A stretch of 39,410 bases of DNA, taken from assembly GCA_032250585.1 (NCBI GenBank), contig JAVVFH010000004.1, forward strand, positions 1 to 39,410. The letters are read 5' to 3'. Numbering within the stretch: the stretch's first letter is position 1; each line of letters begins with the position of its first letter. Shown here in pieces: positions 15,501 to 21,977 of the stretch. Source of the stretch: JAVVFH01 sp032250585 (GTDB lineage: Bacteria > Pseudomonadota > Gammaproteobacteria > Xanthomonadales > SZUA-36). The notes below the pieces were generated by a model. It ran no database searches and was not told the DNA's origin. It saw nothing but the letters and a program-made list of their open reading frames with translations. The position numbers and the translations under genes were made by a program.

Positions 15501-17934
15501 CGACTCACTGCTCAACGCCTGGCGCGACACACTCTCCGACCACAAGCTGGTGCAGAACCTGCAGCGCGAAGTGCATACCTTCAAAGGTGGCGCACGCATG
15601 GCGGAACTCGATGACCTGGGCGAACTGAGTCATGCGATGGAATCCCTGCTCGAGCGGATTGCGGCGAACCGACTCGAGCCGACGGTAGCAGCCGTTCAGG
15701 CGCTGGAGGAGGGCTGCGACCGCCTGACCGTCTGGGTCGAACAGCTCGAATCCGGCCGCATGCCGCGCGCCGACGGCGCACTGGCACGCTTTGAAAAGAA
15801 GGCCGCAGCGCTCGCCGGCAAGGGCGAAACGGCTTTCGAAGTGGAAGTCACCGCGCAACAGCCGACCGCACCGGAACCGGAAGTGGAATCGGGCGAAGAC
15901 CGCCGACCCGTGCCCGAGAAGCCGCGCAGCAGCACGATCGAGGCCGAAACGCCGACAAGCGTCGCCGGCAGCGCAGCAGCCGCTCCGCCGGCGCCGCCCG
16001 CAACCCGCAAACCCGCGCCGCCCCAGCCGAAACGCGAATTCAGGGAAATCAGCGACCGTCCCGCCGCGGCCGAAGACAGCGCCGCGGGTGCCCAGATCCG
16101 GGTCGCGGCCGAACTGATGGACAAACTGGTCAACTATGCGGGGGAGATCAGCATTTACCGGTCACGGCTTGAACAGCAGTTGGGCTCGGTACGTTTCAAC
16201 CTGAAGGAAGTCGACGTAACCGTGGATCGCCTCAAGGAACAGCTGCGCAAGATGGAAATGGAAAGCGAAGCGCAGATGATGTCCCGCTACCAGAGCGCCT
16301 CGACCCAGGGTTCTTCGGAATTCGACCCACTGGAGCTCGACCGCTTCTCCAACATGCAGCAACTTTCGCGCGCCCTGTCCGAGTCCGTCAGCGACCTGCT
16401 GAATCTGCAGGAAATGATGGATGATTCGGTACGCCAGGCGGAAAGCCTGCTGACTCAGCAGTCCCGCGTCAGCTCCGACCTGCAGGAGGGCCTGATGCAG
16501 ACGCGCATGACGCCGTTCGGCAACTCGGCGCCGCGCCTGCGCCGCGTGGTTCGCGCCGCGGCCTCCGAAACCGGCAAGAAAGCCCGGCTGCAACTGCGCA
16601 TGGCCGGGTCCAGCGACCAACTGGACCGCAACGTGCTCGAGCGCATCACTGCCCCACTGGAGCACATGCTCAGAAATGCGATCGCGCATGGTATCGAGGC
16701 GCCCAAAGTGCGACGCAAACACGGCAAACCGGAAGAAGGCAGTATCGTGGTTACGGTGGAGGCCGAAGCGACGGAATTTGTCATCCGGGTCGAGGACGAC
16801 GGCGCGGGCATCGATCTCGATGCCGTGCGCCGCAAAGCCGTCGAACGCGGGATGCTAACGGAAAACGAGGAAGTCGACGAGCGGCGCCTGGTCAATTTTA
16901 TCCGCGAGAGTGGCTTTTCCACTTCCGCGAAGGTCACCGGACTGGCCGGACGCGGTGTCGGTATGGACGTTGTGAACAGCGAAATACAGCAGATCGGCGG
17001 CTCCCTGGAAATCGCCTCGGAAAGCGGCGCGGGCACCTGCTTCACGATACGGATCCCCTTCAGCCTGGCGGTGATGCAGGCGATCGCGGTGACCGTCGGC
17101 GAGCGCGCATTCCAGATTCCGCTGAACAGCGTCGCCGGTGTGGCCCGCATGACACCGGCAGATTACTCGGCGCTCCTGAACAGCGATGCGCCAACCTACG
17201 AATTTGCCGGGGAGCTGTTTCCCTTGCTGGAACTCGAGCCGTTGCTGGATGTGGCCCCGACACAGCTGAACAGCGATAACGTTTCACTGCTGATGATCCG
17301 CACCGGCGAACACCGGGCGGCATGCCGTGTTTCCAGCCTGCAGGGCCATCAAGAGGTGGTCGTCAAACCGGTCGGTCCCCAGATCAGCAGCATCCCGGGA
17401 ATCCTCGGCGGCACCATCGCCGCCGACGGCCAGGTGATGATCATTCTGGACATGGGTCCGCTGATCCGGCGCGGCCTGGAACAGCCTGTTCAGACCGCCC
17501 GGCCGCTTGCCGCCCCGCCGGCAAAACAGGCCCGCCAGCCTCTGGTCATGGTCGTCGACGACTCAATTACGATGCGCAAAGTCACCTCCCGCGTACTGGA
17601 AAACCACTCGGTGGAAGTGATGACCGCCCAGGATGGCCTCGACGCCGTCGAACAGTTGCACGAGCGGATTCCGGATCTGATGCTGCTGGATATCGAAATG
17701 CCGCGCATGGACGGCTACGAACTGGCTCAACACGTGCGGGCGGACGCCCGCCTCCGCCATGTCCCGATCGTGATGATCACCTCCCGGGCGGGACAGAAAC
17801 ACCGCAAGAAAGCACGCGAGTCCGGCGCCAATGCATACCTGACCAAGCCCTATCAGGAGGCGGAACTGGTCGCCCAGGTCGGTGAAATGCTCGAAATGAA
17901 ACTCGTTCAGAGGAGAACGGACCGCAATGCCTAA
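12550..17934 (+). CDS. chpA: Hybrid chemosensory histidine kinase ChpA (PilL-type)
   Basis: A 1794-residue CheA-like kinase. The N-terminal about 600 residues are helical and contain degenerate Hpt-like segments without a clear phospho-His motif. Three recognisable Hpt domains follow: His651 (FHTLKGSGRMVGA), His842 (VHTLAGTLAMA) and His1009 (VHTFKGGARMAE). After a Pro/Ala-rich linker come a CheA dimerisation coiled coil (about 1190-1340), the HATPase with N-box Asn1376, G1 DDGAGID 1416-1422 and G2 GRGVGMD from 1467, a CheW domain (about 1510-1645) and a receiver with Asp1670-1671, phospho-Asp1714 and Lys1766. Pseudomonas ChpA is about 2470 residues with more Xpt domains, so this is a shorter version. 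GGAGG lies nine bases before the start. It drives type IV pilus twitching through PilG, and overlaps chpC by 8 bp. Confidence 0.95.
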   Translation: MMLEGSNASSALSWVRADLDDCLESIRENLESFAADPSNRDSLVAVQERLEQLNLTFLTMKQQGAGLLTDEMIAVGGHMLHNRDANHKESLSALTDAVIVLPAYLDRLQAGHDDLPILLLPTLNELRATYDESLMSEGALFAPDLDVIIPELSGSEADAVSSQDFTAFSRRVRSLYQGALLAWLREPSKDDLLVPMQDVCRNLYIRLGRNELRRLWWIAGSVMDGLRGKSIDNDLPLRRLFARLDLTLKAMIEHGEQGPGTETITALSRALLFYAAQARPGSKATDVLRERFRLEELIPDREALMRARGAVTGRDAGLFRSIGEAIREELGQVKDTLDMELRTGRVESDQRAASMTSLQQLADTLHMLNLPVPARAVENLLPDLEDAESASNTDLDSPLLALAQKLLEVEAILDAHIQLLGEPVAEAQGDGGVSLPTHEQRHILSRVLDECVNSLHAAQEAIRKRLDGDADADYLSDLQQISGALAMVSRDAVAALTDKLGRALNAALSAPTSNINVPNLEPLSDAVAALELFLAGCRDEQANSLRFLDIMQERLTGLPEAGDGGEKVSATTIVLPHSASAEGPAAADAAPGAARGATAGSDSAPAVDPAMLGIFLEEFDSVRAQLHECLPSWLDNPGDDQAIAAMRRGFHTLKGSGRMVGAMEIGDFAARIEGLLNQLLENRTPQDAVITDTVKFAVGALDGLKSRLLGEDTELDKAAVGRLAAFAQTLSEGGEADLDKLRADLPAALLAKLTGAPVTASSDGEEPRASAASESPGPPSTENPDRQEGLTGLPVDDPIDPALQHLMITETRSYLSELEPLVEGLLAGMPQPVGPDLVRAVHTLAGTLAMAPLGQEAEVARGLERYLENRLQSDQAATPEAAHALQSCLHRFHQRLAVLEGAHSATYPLEDAQLLESLAGLTAREDSQVPETVAKPAVADAAPPQSAVQEHSEDSDTGTEEIAVEEGGILSIFLEEATEILERCDSLLNAWRDTLSDHKLVQNLQREVHTFKGGARMAELDDLGELSHAMESLLERIAANRLEPTVAAVQALEEGCDRLTVWVEQLESGRMPRADGALARFEKKAAALAGKGETAFEVEVTAQQPTAPEPEVESGEDRRPVPEKPRSSTIEAETPTSVAGSAAAAPPAPPATRKPAPPQPKREFREISDRPAAAEDSAAGAQIRVAAELMDKLVNYAGEISIYRSRLEQQLGSVRFNLKEVDVTVDRLKEQLRKMEMESEAQMMSRYQSASTQGSSEFDPLELDRFSNMQQLSRALSESVSDLLNLQEMMDDSVRQAESLLTQQSRVSSDLQEGLMQTRMTPFGNSAPRLRRVVRAAASETGKKARLQLRMAGSSDQLDRNVLERITAPLEHMLRNAIAHGIEAPKVRRKHGKPEEGSIVVTVEAEATEFVIRVEDDGAGIDLDAVRRKAVERGMLTENEEVDERRLVNFIRESGFSTSAKVTGLAGRGVGMDVVNSEIQQIGGSLEIASESGAGTCFTIRIPFSLAVMQAIAVTVGERAFQIPLNSVAGVARMTPADYSALLNSDAPTYEFAGELFPLLELEPLLDVAPTQLNSDNVSLLMIRTGEHRAACRVSSLQGHQEVVVKPVGPQISSIPGILGGTIAADGQVMIILDMGPLIRRGLEQPVQTARPLAAPPAKQARQPLVMVVDDSITMRKVTSRVLENHSVEVMTAQDGLDAVEQLHERIPDLMLLDIEMPRMDGYELAQHVRADARLRHVPIVMITSRAGQKHRKKARESGANAYLTKPYQEAELVAQVGEMLEMKLVQRRTDRNA

Positions 17935-18520
17935 AAAAGCAGTTGCCAGAAAGGACACCAGACGGCGGGAAAACCGGCCGACCAAGCACGTCAACGGCAG
18001 CAGCAAGGGCACGACGAAAGTGCTGCGCACTTCAGGCAAAATCCCGGTCGTTCACTGCATGTTTGCACCCACCGACGGCGAAACGCTGCTGTTGCCGACC
18101 AGCGCGATGGCGGAGGTCATCGATTTTGAACAGCTCGCGCCGGCGCAAAACGCCCCTCCCTGGCTGCTCGGTCAGCTGAGTTGGGAAAACCGGCAGGTGC
18201 CGGTATTCAGTTTCACCGCCCTGATCAACGGCACGCCGGTGGGGGAAATCTCTGAGCGGTCGAAAATCCTGATCCTGAAATCCCTTGCCGACGCGTCGCG
18301 GGTGCCATACCTGGGCGTGCTGCTCAGCGGCTTGCCGCGGATAACCAACCTGAGGCCGGAGGACTTCGTGGAGACCGGTGACGAGAAAAAAGCGTTGGGT
18401 GTTTTCTGCCGAATTCTGTGCGAAGGCCAGGAGTCCATCATCCCCGATATCGACCGCCTCACGCACCTCGTCACCCACGCGACCTACGGCGCCTTGCCGA
18501 TCACCCAACTGGACGACTGA
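17927..18520 (+). CDS. chpC: CheW-domain protein, ChpC-like
   Basis: A 197-residue protein. About 36 basic N-terminal residues (PKKAVARKDTRRRENRP) precede a CheW-like domain: VHCMFAPTDGETLLLPTSAMAEVI, PPWLLGQLSWENRQVPVFSF and a C-terminal ESIIPDIDRLTHLV segment. ChpC of Pseudomonas is the second CheW-type adaptor of the Chp pathway, linking other receptors to ChpA. Translation is coupled to chpA (8-bp overlap, with AGGAGAAC before the ATG). The chpB methylesterase that separates chpA and chpC in Pseudomonas is absent. The end runs 20 bp into the convergent rsmE gene. Confidence 0.85.
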   Translation: MPKKAVARKDTRRRENRPTKHVNGSSKGTTKVLRTSGKIPVVHCMFAPTDGETLLLPTSAMAEVIDFEQLAPAQNAPPWLLGQLSWENRQVPVFSFTALINGTPVGEISERSKILILKSLADASRVPYLGVLLSGLPRITNLRPEDFVETGDEKKALGVFCRILCEGQESIIPDIDRLTHLVTHATYGALPITQLDD

Positions 18521-19262
18521 AGCTCCTTTCAACCCCGCCCAGGTCGCCCGCCACCGCCTGCATCACCGCCACCGCGGCGGGCCCGGCCGTTTCGGTGCGC
18601 AGTACGCGCGGCCCAAGACGGGCCAGGCTTACCCCCTGCGACTGCATCCGTTCCAGCTCTGCCGTGCTGAAACCGCCCTCCGGGCCAATGGCAATCTCCA
18701 CGCGGTCCGCACAGTGGGTGTCAACCAGCGCCCGGCTTGCGTCGGGCGCCAACGCGATACGCGTCGACCCGGCCTCCCGCGCGAGCCACTCCACCAACTC
18801 CAGCGGCTCGCTGACGGTCGGCACCGTGCACCGACCGCTCTGTTCGCAGGCCGAAATCACCACGCTTCGCCAATGGCCGAGGCGCCGCGCCATCTTTTCG
18901 GAATCGAAGCGGGTTTCCACGCGCTCGCTGATCAGGGGTTGAAAACCCGCCACGCCGAGCTCGGTGCATTTTTGCAGCGTCTGATCCATGCGTTCACCCC
19001 GGTTGATGCCCTGCGCCAGCGTAATCCGCAATGGCGACTCCGGCTGGCCGTCAGCGCGCCCGGTCACGCACAGTTCGACCTGTTTTTTATCGACTCGCAG
19101 CACCCGGGCGGGATACTCGCAGCCATCGCCATTGAACAGGGCCACGGACTGTCCCGGGCGGACCCTCAAAACCCGCCCGAGGTAGTGCGCAGCGGCCTCC
19201 TCCAGACGCACTTCGCAACCCGGTTCGAGCTTCTGACTCGTATGCAAACGGCGTACGCGCAC
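18501..19262 (-). CDS. rsmE: 16S rRNA (uracil1498-N3)-methyltransferase RsmE
   Basis: A 253-residue SPOUT-class methyltransferase modifying U1498 of 16S rRNA. The N-terminal PUA-like part starts VRVRRLHTSQ and contains YLGRVLRVRPGQSVALFNG. The knot domain has ITLAQGINRGERMDQTLQKC, TELGVAGFQPLISERVE, IAIGPEGGFSTAELE and LGPRVLRTETAGPAAVAVMQ, the last two forming the SAM-binding deep knot. I place the start at GTG 19262, because GGGAG lies seven bases upstream and the protein then begins exactly where family members do. The open frame continues 33 codons further without homology. Its last 20 bp overlap the end of chpC tail to tail. Confidence 0.94.
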   Translation of the reverse strand: MRVRRLHTSQKLEPGCEVRLEEAAAHYLGRVLRVRPGQSVALFNGDGCEYPARVLRVDKKQVELCVTGRADGQPESPLRITLAQGINRGERMDQTLQKCTELGVAGFQPLISERVETRFDSEKMARRLGHWRSVVISACEQSGRCTVPTVSEPLELVEWLAREAGSTRIALAPDASRALVDTHCADRVEIAIGPEGGFSTAELERMQSQGVSLARLGPRVLRTETAGPAAVAVMQAVAGDLGGVERSFSRPVG

Positions 19263-19294
19263 GCTGTGACTCCCACGGACTGGCCAGGCAACTC

Positions 19295-19303
19295 TGCTAT
19301 CAT
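19295..19303 (+). promoter_or_regulatory. Possible extended -10 promoter of the IMPase-nudE-cysQ operon
   Basis: TGC-TATCAT lies in the 97-bp divergent gap between rsmE and the phosphatase gene. The hexamer matches TATAAT in five positions and has the TGn extension; no convincing -35 is visible. Prediction only. Confidence 0.35.
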
Positions 19304-19359
19304 TCCCGATCCTGAGCCACGCTGCAAAGCGGGCGGAAAATACGGGGAGCACGCGCAAC

Positions 19360-20121
19360 ATGAACAGCTATCTGCAGACCGCGATCGCGGCGGCGGAGGC
19401 CGCCGCAAAGGTCATCATGGGCTACTACCGGGGTGACTTCGAAGTGGAGATCAAGGGCGACCAGAGCCCGGTGACAATAGCTGACCGCGAGGCCGAAAAC
19501 GTCATTCGCAGCATGCTCCTGGAGCAGTTTCCGGAACACGGTTTTTTTGGCGAGGAAAGCGGCAAAGCCCGGGCCGAAGCCGATCACCTTTGGCTGGTCG
19601 ACCCGATTGACGGCACCAAGAGTTTTGTCGGCGGTTACGGCATGTTTTCCACCCAGGTGGCCCTGATGCACCGGCAGGAACTGCTGCTCGGCGTCTCGTC
19701 GGCGCCCGCCGCGGGCGAACTGGCCTGGGCCGAGCGCGGTGCCGGCGCCATGCTCAACGGCGCGGCCGTCCGCGTCAGCGACCAGGCCGACCTCTCGCGG
19801 GCGTCGATATCGACCGGCAACCTGCGTTCTTTGGCGCGCTCTCCGCGCTGGTCCAATCTCGGTCAGATTCTCGCCAGGGCGGATCGCACACGTGGTTACG
19901 GCGACTATTATCACTACCACCGCCTCGCGGCGGGACAGCTCGATGCCGTCATCGAATCGGACGTCAACATCCTGGACATCGCGGCGCTGACGGTTATCGT
20001 GGAAGAAGCGGGGGGTCGTTTCACCGACCTGGAGGGCCGGCCCGTGCAGCTTGAAACGACGTCGGTGCTGGCCGCCAACCCCGCGCTCCATGAGGTTCTG
20101 CTGGAGATGCTCAATGAGTGA
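19360..20121 (+). CDS. Inositol-monophosphatase family phosphatase (possible histidinol-phosphatase)
   Basis: A 253-residue lithium-sensitive-type phosphatase. Metal ligands are visible as Glu65-Glu66 (FFGEESG), DPIDGTKSF (81-89) and the late NILDIAALTVIVEEAGG. The late motif has Leu-Asp where most members have Trp-Asp. The phrase after the DPIDGT motif (KSFVGGYGMFSTQVALM) resembles HisN-type histidinol-phosphatases more than SuhB or CysQ, but the substrate cannot be fixed from sequence. It is the first gene of a tight operon: nudE starts inside its last codons (8-bp overlap). Three bases before the ATG the sequence reads ACGCGCAAC, without a clear ribosome site. Confidence 0.88.
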   Translation: MNSYLQTAIAAAEAAAKVIMGYYRGDFEVEIKGDQSPVTIADREAENVIRSMLLEQFPEHGFFGEESGKARAEADHLWLVDPIDGTKSFVGGYGMFSTQVALMHRQELLLGVSSAPAAGELAWAERGAGAMLNGAAVRVSDQADLSRASISTGNLRSLARSPRWSNLGQILARADRTRGYGDYYHYHRLAAGQLDAVIESDVNILDIAALTVIVEEAGGRFTDLEGRPVQLETTSVLAANPALHEVLLEMLNE

Positions 20122-20737
20122 AAGAAAAGACAAGGGCGCCGATGAACAGACACCACCCGGCTCGGGAGAAAAACCGCTGCCGATCATCCACGCCCGCGAG
20201 GAGCGGCACGCGGGGCGGTCGATCACCATCGAACAGCTCGACCTGGAATTCTCCAACGGAGAAAAGCGCAGCTACCAGCGCATGAAGCCAAGGGGTCTCG
20301 GGGCGGTCATCATCGTGCCGATGCTTGACGATGAAACGGTGCTGCTGGCCCGGGAATACGCCGCGGGGCTGCATCATTATGAAATCGGCCTGCCCAAAGG
20401 CCGCCTCGAGGACGGTGAAAGCGTGCTCGAAGGGGCGCAACGCGAGATGAAGGAGGAAATCGGTTACGGCGCCCGCAATCTGATGATCCTGACAAGACTG
20501 AGCCTTGCCCCCGGCTACATGACGCACATCACCCACGTGGTGCTGGCACGCGACCTGTATCCCGAAAAACTGCCCGGCGACGAGCCCGAGGAACTGGAGG
20601 TCGTGCCCTGGCCCATTGCCGATCTGCGCCGCTTGACCGCCCGCGACGACTGCACCGAAGGACGCAGCATCGCGGCGCTCTACATCGCGCGCGATTATTT
20701 ACTCGAAGGACAGGCCGATGAAGACCGTAAACACTGA
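20114..20737 (+). CDS. nudE: ADP-compound hydrolase NudE (Nudix)
   Basis: A 207-residue Nudix hydrolase. The box is complete: Gly96, Glu102, Arg110-Glu111, Glu114-Glu115 and Gly117, in PKGRLEDGESVLEGAQREMK (94-113) followed by EEIGYG. Upstream, VIIVPMLDDETVLLAREYAAGLHHYEI and downstream, LSLAPGYMTHITHVVLARDL, fit NudE, which hydrolyses ADP-ribose, NADH and Ap3A. The start at ATG 20114 overlaps the phosphatase gene, and its end overlaps cysQ by 20 bp. Pairing of nudE with cysQ is conserved in pseudomonads. It would remove toxic nucleotide by-products, and CysQ handles PAP from sulfate assimilation. Confidence 0.93.
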   Translation: MSERKDKGADEQTPPGSGEKPLPIIHAREERHAGRSITIEQLDLEFSNGEKRSYQRMKPRGLGAVIIVPMLDDETVLLAREYAAGLHHYEIGLPKGRLEDGESVLEGAQREMKEEIGYGARNLMILTRLSLAPGYMTHITHVVLARDLYPEKLPGDEPEELEVVPWPIADLRRLTARDDCTEGRSIAALYIARDYLLEGQADEDRKH

Positions 20738-21533
20738 AACCGTTGCAGCCGCCGTCACCGACATCGCGGTGCGCGCCGGGCATGCGATCCTCGACGTCTA
20801 CGAACGCGATTTCGAAGTGACGAAGAAGCAGGACGAGTCACCGCTGACCCAGGCGGACCTGGCCAGCCACGTAATCATCCGCAACGCGCTGGCAAGCCTC
20901 ACCCCCCAGGTTCCGCTGCTTTCCGAAGAATCCGCGGACATCGATTTCACGACCCGCGCGGCCTGGCGCGAATACTGGCTGGTCGACCCGATGGACGGTA
21001 CGAAGGAGTTTGTCAACCGCAACGGCGAGTTCACAGTCAATATCGCGCTGATCCGAAACCACCGCCCGGTTCTCGGGGTCGTCCACGTGCCGGTCAGTGG
21101 CGTGACCTATACCGGTATCGAGGGTCTCGGCGCGACCCGCCGGCAAAACGGCTCAGCGCCCGAGAACATTCGGGTGCGGATTCCCTGTCCCGACCCCGTG
21201 GTCGTGGTGGGCAGCCGCTCACATGCCAATCCAGAACTGCTGGGTTACCTGCGGAAAATCGGCAATTTCGAATTTGTCAGCATGGGCAGTTCGCTGAAAT
21301 TCTGTTTGCTCGCAGAAGGCAAGGCCGATTTTTATCCCCGGCTCGGCCCGACGTCCGAATGGGACACGGCAGCCGCTCACGCGGTTGTCACCGCGGCCGG
21401 CGGCCAGATTCTGATGCTCGACGGCCAAGCCCTTGAATACAACCGCAAGGAATCGCTGCTCAATCCCGAATTTCTCGTGATCGCCGATCCCGACAGGGAC
21501 TGGCTGAGCCTGTTCGCGAACTACCGGCCCTGA
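20718..21533 (+). CDS. cysQ: 3'(2'),5'-bisphosphate nucleotidase CysQ
   Basis: A 271-residue member of the inositol-monophosphatase superfamily that converts PAP to AMP. Motifs are QDESPLTQADLASH (substrate loop), PLLSEES with the metal-binding glutamates, WLVDPMDGTKEFVNRNGEFT (the CysQ version, with GTKEF) and PTSEWDTAAAHAVVTAAGG with the final metal Asp. The downstream GSRSHANPEL and GSSLKFCLLAEGKAD segments are also typical of CysQ. It starts 20 bp inside nudE without its own obvious ribosome site, pointing to coupled translation. Downstream lie a decayed hemJ fragment and a candidate small RNA, so the operon ends here. Confidence 0.95.
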   Translation: MKTVNTETVAAAVTDIAVRAGHAILDVYERDFEVTKKQDESPLTQADLASHVIIRNALASLTPQVPLLSEESADIDFTTRAAWREYWLVDPMDGTKEFVNRNGEFTVNIALIRNHRPVLGVVHVPVSGVTYTGIEGLGATRRQNGSAPENIRVRIPCPDPVVVVGSRSHANPELLGYLRKIGNFEFVSMGSSLKFCLLAEGKADFYPRLGPTSEWDTAAAHAVVTAAGGQILMLDGQALEYNRKESLLNPEFLVIADPDRDWLSLFANYRP

Positions 21534-21556
21534 GCGCAGCCCATGTGCATCATGAT

Positions 21557-21693
21557 CAGCAACTTCCGCTGCATGACTTTCAAGGTCGCGCGCGCGTCGG
21601 GGCTTGGCTCCATGGCGTGGTACACAAACAGGCGCGGCAGATAAAAAAGACCCGCGAACCAGGTCACCATGAATATACCTTCAACCAGAGCAT
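21557..21693 (-). pseudogene. hemJ: Decayed N-terminal fragment of hemJ (protoporphyrinogen IX oxidase)
   Basis: On the minus strand, from the ATG at 21668-21670, the sequence reads MVTWFAGLFYLPRLFVYHAM, then EPSPDARATLKVMQRKL. This is the conserved first helix and loop of HemJ, where a functional protein reads (F)MVTWFAGLFYLPRLFVYHA..., FKVMERKL. Another ATG at 21691-21693 starts MLWLKV in a different frame, which corresponds to the expected HemJ beginning. The bases that should encode the intervening helix residues are partly missing, so the frame is broken. After KVMQRKL the resemblance stops, and the frame ends at 21521 inside the end of cysQ, so about 100 residues of HemJ are missing. 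I read this as a remnant left by deletion. A working hemJ elsewhere, or another PPO enzyme, would be expected. Confidence 0.7.
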
Positions 21694-21729
21694 GTCGCGT
21701 TTTCCCTGTAACGAATTTTTAACCATAGC

Positions 21730-21759
21730 TTGACGCCGGGCTCCGGCACAATGTATAAA
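21730..21759 (+). promoter_or_regulatory. Strong predicted sigma-70 promoter of a candidate small RNA
   Basis: TTGACG (21730-21735) and TATAAA (21754-21759) have an 18-bp spacer and TG directly before the -10. This is the best promoter match outside the TetR-linked block. It faces a short gene-free segment that ends in an intrinsic terminator. Confidence 0.65.
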
Positions 21760-21764
21760 ATTCG

Positions 21765-21853
21765 GCAGTTCTGGGGTCTAGCCAACAACGATAAATACAA
21801 ATCCAGAATAAAAATAAAACTTGCACCTCGTAAGCGGCTTCGGCCGCTTTTTT
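21765..21853 (+). ncRNA. Candidate small RNA, about 89 nt
   Basis: The segment between the promoter and the terminator has no credible protein. It begins about 6 bases after the TATAAA box. TTCTGG near its 5' end can pair with CCAGAA about 30 bases later, giving a 6-bp stem that closes a loop. A very A/T-rich single-stranded stretch (AATAAAAATAAAA type) follows, and the terminator hairpin AAGCGGC-TTCG-GCCGCTT with a T-run closes the unit. This layout (5' stem, A/U-rich linker, Rho-independent terminator) is that of Hfq-associated small RNAs. I do not recognise it as a known RNA family. A frame starting ATGTATAAAATT exists here but overlaps the -10 and reads through the terminator, so I do not consider it coding. 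Confidence 0.5.
21832..21853 (+). terminator. Intrinsic terminator with UUCG tetraloop
   Basis: Perfect 7-bp arms AAGCGGC (21832-21838) and GCCGCTT (21843-21849) close a TTCG loop. T residues run from 21848 to 21853. It would end the candidate small RNA or, if that is not an RNA gene, attenuate transcription into the following gene. Confidence 0.85.
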
Positions 21854-21871
21854 GTCGTTTGGCCCAAGTAG

Positions 21872-21887
21872 GGCCTGTGAACAGGCC
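21872..21887 (+). promoter_or_regulatory. Small GC-rich hairpin before the coiled-coil membrane protein gene
   Basis: GGCCTG and CAGGCC close a TGAA loop, six bases before the AGGAAG that may be the ribosome site of the next gene. Its function is unknown; it may affect translation initiation or mRNA stability. Confidence 0.35.
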
Positions 21888-21977
21888 TAAGAGGAAGCCG
21901 GGATCAGAGCTCCGCCGTCATTCAGTACCGGTTTTATCCGTTCGCGATTCGCCGAAGCGGCGCTGCTCACAATCGTC

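Noticed and set aside
21760..21890. Short frame starting MYKIRQFWGL in the candidate small RNA
   Set aside because: Its ATG overlaps the -10 box and the frame reads through the terminator; no ribosome site.
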